Source: Chitinispirillaceae bacterium (GTDB lineage Bacteria > Fibrobacterota > Chitinivibrionia > Chitinivibrionales > Chitinispirillaceae). From it: 20,027 nucleotides of DNA. The stretch spans positions 1-20,027 of the forward strand of contig JAFGDP010000050.1 of assembly GCA_016932075.1 (NCBI GenBank), written 5' to 3'. The notes under the pieces were generated by a model. The model did not search any database and was not told where the DNA came from. It saw only the letters and a list, made by a program, of their open reading frames with translations. A program made the position numbers and the translations under genes. This document shows positions 15,598 to 20,027 of this stretch, in pieces. Each line of letters opens with the position of its first letter. The first letter of the stretch is position 1.

Positions 15598-17733
15598 ATG
15601 GTAAGTAAAATGTTTGGGGGTTTCTTCAGGTTGGCCGGAGTTTCTGCGGTGGTTGCGGTTTTTGTGCTGTTATCAATAAGCACCATATCGGCCCAGAATG
15701 TTCTCGACAAAAGGCTCGATTCGCTTCAGCGCGTACATGTTGCCATGCAATTCGGCATGTTCATCCACTTCAACATGAACACCTTTTATCCCGGGTGGGG
15801 AGAATCGCGGACAACCCCCACGACATTCGCCCCGACGAATGTCGATTGCGGCCAGTGGGCGCGCGCTGCCGTATCCGCGAAGATGAAATATGCCATATTG
15901 ACCTGCAAACACCACGACGGGTTTGCGCTCTGGCCTTCGCAGCAGAACGCGCCGAACGGCCTGCCGCACTATACGGTCATGGAAAGCTCTTATAAGCATG
16001 ACATCGTTAAAATGTTTGTTGATTCCATGCGGGCGTATAACATCGTTCCCTGCCTCTACTTTTCTGGCTGGGACGCAGCCAGCGGCATTCCGGGCCCTTA
16101 TTCGGATCCTGCGACCGTACGCACCCAATGGGCGAACGACAGCGCATTTGTTCTCGGACAGATAAGAGAGCTACTCAACCCCGCGGTCTATGGCCAGATC
16201 CCGCTTTTTGTTTTTGATGGATTCTCATGGGACATGGGGCAGTGGGCATTCCCTATTGATATAGTGCGGACGACCATCAAAAAACTTCAGCCGAACTGCC
16301 TTGTCGTCGACCATAACGGCGGAGCACCCTGGCAGGTGGACATCGTTTACTATGAAGAGCCGATCGGGGTCACAGCGCCGACCGGGAACAAAATCGCTTC
16401 GTGCCAGGGGCAGACGATTTCCAGTGACTGGTTCTGGAACTCTTCGGCGGCCGACATAAACCAGCTTATGACGGTTAGCAATATAACCCAACACCTAGCG
16501 CGTCTGGATACGATGTATTGCAACTTCGTACTCAATTGTCCGCCTAATAAAACGGGTGTTTTCGATGCGGCCATTGTGACCCGGCTTGCTCAGGTTGGTA
16601 CAGCCTGGAACCCTGCGGCGGCGCGGACCATGCCGTTGCAGCCGGCGGCGATAGACCGACCGTACGTACCGGTCACGGCCACCGCCACGAGTAATGCCTC
16701 GACCGCAGTCAATGCGATAGACAATGTCAACGATTTCTCCGGAGGCCATCAGCAGACGCTGTGGACATCAAGCGGTACCCTTCCGCAGTCGGTGACGCTT
16801 GACCTCGGGGTCGTAAAAGACTCCATTGACATGCTGATGTACCAACCCCGGCGTTTCGGCAGTACGACCGGTAATATCACCTCATACCGGATATACACGG
16901 GAACCACTTCAACCGCGTTGACCCAGATCACCACCGGCACCTCCTCAAGCGGAACGTGGGGCATCTGGCCGTCGGATTCGACCATCAAGTGGGCCCAGTT
17001 TGCCCGGCAGAGTGCCCGGTACGTGCGGCTGGAAGCGGTTACTGCAAATTCAAGTTCGTCCGACACTATAAATGATAACGATCCTAATATCATTTATTAT
17101 GGCTGGTATTATTCAAGCGGTAGAGGGTTGGGTGATTATGATAATGACGCACACTTTTCCACTACAATAGGTGATTCATGTACCTATACCTTTAATGGAG
17201 CCGGAATCGATTACTTGAGCGAAAAATATAGCGACATGGGTAATGTCGATGTTTATATCGACGGTGTATTCAAGCAAAATGTCAATCTGTATGTAACCGG
17301 AACACGACAAGTACGGCAGGCAGTGTATAGTATAACCGGTTTAGCATCGGGCAGTCATACTATAAAAATTGTAAATAAAAGTACCGCGTATGGCTGTGTT
17401 GACGCGTTCAGATTATACGGTGCCGCCTCCAGCAGTTATGCCGTCATTAATAACATCGCTGTGGGCGCGCATCTGCCCTACAGTCAGGTCGTAGGCGTCA
17501 AGCAAACGTCCCTCCCAACAGCTTTTTCACATTCGATCAAGGATGTTTATAAAACATCACGCATGGTAACATTTGATGCACGTTTTTCACAGAAGGTGAA
17601 ATCGGTTGCCGTATACGATCTTGGCGGAAAGCTATTAACCAGAAAATCGTTCACAAAGAACATAATTGATTTACAGAAAGACTGCGGTGTTCCCGAAGGT
17701 GTGTATGTTGTAAAAACCGGAATAGTGAAATAG
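15598..17733 (+). CDS. GH29 alpha-L-fucosidase with discoidin-like and extra CBM-like domain
   Basis: 711 residues. The start at 15598 follows AAAAGGAGAAAGG; the signal peptide ends near ISAQ (residue 33). The GH29 barrel covers about residues 36-340: FGMFIHFNMNTFYPGWGE, CKHHDGFALWP (H105, H106) and LFVFDGFSWD with D207 as the likely nucleophile. Residues about 350-483 resemble an F5/8 type C (CBM32) domain (LPQSVTLDLG, YVRLEAV). Residues about 490-610 form another small sandwich (YTFNGAGIDYLSEKYSDMGN, VDVYIDGVFKQNV) encoded by DNA of only about 39% GC, unlike the barrel. The last 60 residues (VAVYDLGGKLLTRKSF, GVYVVKTG) look like a sorting tail. Probably secreted and acting on fucosylated polysaccharide. 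Its N-terminal part is near-identical to the gene starting at 19753. Confidence 0.88.
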   Translation: MVSKMFGGFFRLAGVSAVVAVFVLLSISTISAQNVLDKRLDSLQRVHVAMQFGMFIHFNMNTFYPGWGESRTTPTTFAPTNVDCGQWARAAVSAKMKYAILTCKHHDGFALWPSQQNAPNGLPHYTVMESSYKHDIVKMFVDSMRAYNIVPCLYFSGWDAASGIPGPYSDPATVRTQWANDSAFVLGQIRELLNPAVYGQIPLFVFDGFSWDMGQWAFPIDIVRTTIKKLQPNCLVVDHNGGAPWQVDIVYYEEPIGVTAPTGNKIASCQGQTISSDWFWNSSAADINQLMTVSNITQHLARLDTMYCNFVLNCPPNKTGVFDAAIVTRLAQVGTAWNPAAARTMPLQPAAIDRPYVPVTATATSNASTAVNAIDNVNDFSGGHQQTLWTSSGTLPQSVTLDLGVVKDSIDMLMYQPRRFGSTTGNITSYRIYTGTTSTALTQITTGTSSSGTWGIWPSDSTIKWAQFARQSARYVRLEAVTANSSSSDTINDNDPNIIYYGWYYSSGRGLGDYDNDAHFSTTIGDSCTYTFNGAGIDYLSEKYSDMGNVDVYIDGVFKQNVNLYVTGTRQVRQAVYSITGLASGSHTIKIVNKSTAYGCVDAFRLYGAASSSYAVINNIAVGAHLPYSQVVGVKQTSLPTAFSHSIKDVYKTSRMVTFDARFSQKVKSVAVYDLGGKLLTRKSFTKNIIDLQKDCGVPEGVYVVKTGIVK

Positions 17734-17766
17734 TGCGCGGCAGATAATTGCCCATACCGTAACTTA

Positions 17767-17807
17767 CCGGCAAAGCCGTCCTGTCTATTGTGTCGCGGCT
17801 TTGCCGG
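17767..17807 (+). terminator. Long perfect hairpin after the first fucosidase
   Basis: CCGGCAAAGCCG (17767-17778) pairs perfectly with CGGCTTTGCCGG (17796-17807) around a 17-base loop, 33 bp after the stop. The following GGTATTTAAG is a poor U-tract, so it may be a terminator or an mRNA-stabilising hairpin. Confidence 0.5.
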
Positions 17808-17886
17808 GGTATTTAAGAAAGCGGCATCCATGTTTCGGGTAAGAGATAATGTTCCTGATCAAGAGTGCGTCTATTTAATCTATTAA

Positions 17887-17901
17887 CTCCTAATTCAGGA
17901 G
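17887..17901 (+). promoter_or_regulatory. Small hairpin covering a Shine-Dalgarno sequence
   Basis: CTCCT (17887-17891) and AGGAG (17897-17901) form a 5-bp stem with an AATTC loop, hiding one of two ribosome-site-like sequences before the start at 17916. The second, AGAGG at 17906-17910, remains free, so the effect may be small. Confidence 0.25.
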
Positions 17902-17915
17902 AAAAAGAGGATTCG

Positions 17916-19694
17916 ATGAACTATTCCAGGATTTCTATTTTATTAGCGTCAGCGCTGATGGGTGTGGCTCTGATGGTTCCGGAAATGGTCTCGCTCCAGG
18001 CCGCAACCACGTATCAGGCGACATGGGCTTCGGTAGACAAGCATCCCCCGGCCCCGGAGTGGTTCAAGGACGCGAAATTCGGCATCTATTTCCATTGGGG
18101 AGTTTTCAGCGTACCGGCATTCGGTTCAGAGTGGTATCCGAACAATATGTACAATACGAGTACTCCGGAATACACGCACCATGTCGCGACATACGGTACG
18201 CCCGCGGCATGGCCGTTTAATAATTTTATCGACGGCGCGAACGACAAAAACGGAAACAGGGTACAGTTCGCTCCAAAATTGAAAACCGCCGGCGGCAATT
18301 TCGATCCTGATGAGTGGGCGCAGCTTTTTGATTCGGCGGGCGCAAAGTTCGCCGGTCCGGTGGCCGAACATCACGACGGTTTTTCCATGTGGAACAGCCA
18401 GGTCAATGAGTGGAATTCGGTGGGAAAAGGGCCCAAGCTCGACCTCGCTTCGCTCTTTGAAAAAGCAATCCGCGCAAAGGGCATGAAATACATCATGACC
18501 ATGCACCATGCTTTTCATTATAACGGATTTTATTATTATGCACCAACGCCATCCGATCCCAGCCTCCAAAAACTTTTCGGTAAAATGTCGCGGGCCAAGG
18601 AGGATACTCTCTGGTATAACAAGCTTAAAGAGATTATTGATTTATACAAGCCCGATCTCATATGGCATGATATGAACCTTCCCGATGTTCCGGAATCCAT
18701 GAGATTGAAGTTCCTGGCTTATTACTACAATGCAGCCGTTGATTGGGGCAAAGAAGTTGTTGTCACATGGAAAGTACGGGAAGGCGGTTTTAATACCAAT
18801 GGCGAAGTAGGAGACTATGAAAGAGGCGGCCCGGCCAATATCGTTACTCCCTACTGGTTGACCGACGATGCCATAAGCAGCTCGAGCTGGTGCTATACCG
18901 TTGGTATCGGCTATTATTCGACAATCGAGATGCTGCATGCGTTTATAGACAGAGTCAGCAAAAACGGCAACATGCTGCTTAATATATCGCCAATGGCCGA
19001 CGGCTCCATTCCTCAGGCACAACGCACTGTTTTATACAATATCGGCGATTGGCTCAGGAAATTCGGGGAGAGCATTTATTCCACCCGCGCCTGGACCGTG
19101 TTCGGCGAAGGCCCCACCCAAATGGGTGGCGGTGATTTTTCCACACCAAGGGCCGGTACCAACAGGGATTTTCGGTATACCAGGACAAAGGACACAGCAA
19201 CGCTCTATGCAATTGCTTTGGGCTGGCCCGGTAACGGCACGCAAATTACCATGAGTTCAATCACTTCGGCCCGTTTTACCGCCAACGGGGTCTATCTCTT
19301 TGGTGCTACGCCGGGGAGCTTTACCAAGATAAACACCTTTACCCAGAATGCCCAGGGATTGACATTTTCAATGCCATCCACCCAACCTTATACCGCATTG
19401 GCTTATGCATTCAAGATTACATCGGCAAGGTCTGTGGCAGTGAACCATTCTGTTGCAACAATCGATCAGCAGAGAAAATCTGTTTCGGGGAATGTTTTTT
19501 TGGGCGGCTTTGAAAATAAAAACTGCCTGACCCTTCCCGATCATGCCGCAGGCATGGAGATTTACTCTTTGCAGGGCAAAAAACTTTTTGAATATCGCCT
19601 GGATGGAAATAGTGCCCGGGGCAGCATTAATCTTAAATCAATCAGAGGCAAACTTCCACCGGGGGCATTTTTAGTTAAGTATATGCAGAAATAG
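17916..19694 (+). CDS. GH29 alpha-L-fucosidase, second copy (distinct subfamily type)
   Basis: 592 residues from ATG 17916. An in-frame GTG at 17865 is rejected because 17916 has AGAGG 5 bases upstream and gives a clean signal peptide ending SLQAA. The GH29 barrel shows FGIYFHWGVFSVPAFGSEWYP, AEHHDGFSMW (H152, H153) and DLIWHDMNLPD with D252 as the likely nucleophile. MLLNISPMADGSIP marks the end of the barrel, as in classical fucosidases. A C-terminal sandwich (about 410-500) and a sorting-like tail (MEIYSLQGKKLFEYRL, LPPGAFLVKY) follow. It is only distantly similar to the genes on either side, so the two GH29 types alternate here. Probably secreted; it would release alpha-linked fucose. Confidence 0.88.
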   Translation: MNYSRISILLASALMGVALMVPEMVSLQAATTYQATWASVDKHPPAPEWFKDAKFGIYFHWGVFSVPAFGSEWYPNNMYNTSTPEYTHHVATYGTPAAWPFNNFIDGANDKNGNRVQFAPKLKTAGGNFDPDEWAQLFDSAGAKFAGPVAEHHDGFSMWNSQVNEWNSVGKGPKLDLASLFEKAIRAKGMKYIMTMHHAFHYNGFYYYAPTPSDPSLQKLFGKMSRAKEDTLWYNKLKEIIDLYKPDLIWHDMNLPDVPESMRLKFLAYYYNAAVDWGKEVVVTWKVREGGFNTNGEVGDYERGGPANIVTPYWLTDDAISSSSWCYTVGIGYYSTIEMLHAFIDRVSKNGNMLLNISPMADGSIPQAQRTVLYNIGDWLRKFGESIYSTRAWTVFGEGPTQMGGGDFSTPRAGTNRDFRYTRTKDTATLYAIALGWPGNGTQITMSSITSARFTANGVYLFGATPGSFTKINTFTQNAQGLTFSMPSTQPYTALAYAFKITSARSVAVNHSVATIDQQRKSVSGNVFLGGFENKNCLTLPDHAAGMEIYSLQGKKLFEYRLDGNSARGSINLKSIRGKLPPGAFLVKYMQK

Positions 19695-19752
19695 AAACCT
19701 CTTAAAAAGTGATGGCTTGACTAATAGACATTTATTCTAAAGGCGGGTAAGT

Positions 19753-20027
19753 ATGTTCCGGAAAAATAAAAGAAGCAGCATAGCATGCTTTTTAATTCTT
19801 ATCGCAACGACCTCACTGTTTGCACAGAGCGTACTCGACAAAAAGCTCGATTCGCTCCAGCGGGTACACGTCAACCTGCGTTTCGGCATGTTCATCCACT
19901 TCAACATGAACACCTTCTACCCTGGCTGGGGGGAAAACCGTGTCGATCCTGAAACATTCGCGCCCACCAACGTCGACTGCGGTCAATGGGCCCGGGCTGC
20001 CGTGTCAGCCAAGATGAAATATGCGAT
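19753..20027 (+). CDS. GH29 alpha-L-fucosidase, third copy, cut by the window end
   Basis: Partial: 91 codons are visible. ATG 19753 is preceded by AGGCGGG, and a signal peptide ends near SLFAQ. The mature part matches residues 34-99 of the gene at 15598 at 57 of 66 positions, including FGMFIHFNMNTFYPGWGE and CGQWARAAVSAKMKYA. It is therefore a recent tandem paralogue. It begins 58 bp after the preceding fucosidase gene, with no hairpin obvious in between, so the two may share a transcript. Its C-terminal domains are unseen. Confidence 0.85.
   Translation, partial: MFRKNKRSSIACFLILIATTSLFAQSVLDKKLDSLQRVHVNLRFGMFIHFNMNTFYPGWGENRVDPETFAPTNVDCGQWARAAVSAKMKYA

Overview
The window looks like a carbohydrate-degradation and regulation island of a Fibrobacterota-type bacterium (Fibrobacter/Chitinispirillum lineage). 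This rests on three copies of the TIGR02147/DUF4423 family, which I know mainly as a Fibrobacter paralogous family, on secreted glycosidases that end in short type IX-secretion-like sorting tails, and on many lipoproteins and glycan-binding folds. The taxonomic call is an inference; there is no rRNA or housekeeping gene here. Coding DNA is moderately GC-rich, while the leaders of the regulators are strikingly AT-rich.

Layout: 1-452 is non-coding, with three REP-like hairpins and a 9-bp tandem repeat. At 453-2527 (minus) lies regulator 1 followed by lipoprotein 1. A 338-bp divergent AT-rich region separates it from a plus-strand run: regulator 2 (2866-3717), lipoprotein 2 with DUF2341 and LamG folds (3714-5384), and a GH127 beta-L-arabinofuranosidase (5430-7634). 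A convergent minus-strand DUF5060 glycosidase-like gene follows (7685-9835). After a 619-bp divergent intergenic region comes an HtrA-like serine protease fused to a PEGA domain and two concanavalin-like domains (10455-12635). Regulator 3 (12998-13828) and lipoprotein 3 (13825-15429) come next, then three tandem GH29 alpha-L-fucosidases (15598-17733, 17916-19694, and 19753 running off the edge).

The main discovery candidate is the repeated regulator-lipoprotein module. In all three copies an XRE-like/DUF4423 cytoplasmic regulator overlaps by exactly ATGA with a lipoprotein that has a carboxypeptidase-regulatory-like N-terminal domain and a carbohydrate-binding C-terminus. Copies 2 and 3 sit directly upstream of glycosidases. 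I infer a glycan-sensing or glycan-tethering unit made at fixed ratio with its regulator and controlling the neighbouring glycosidases; no mechanism is visible in the sequence.

A second lead is a double GTATAC site (5-bp spacer, 18 of 21 positions shared) found upstream of regulator 2 and again, in the matching orientation, upstream of the minus-strand DUF5060 gene. This suggests one regulon covering both. The enzyme content (arabinofuranosidase, several fucosidases, a DUF5060 enzyme) points to an arabinose- and fucose-decorated polysaccharide as substrate. No SusC/SusD or other transporter is present.
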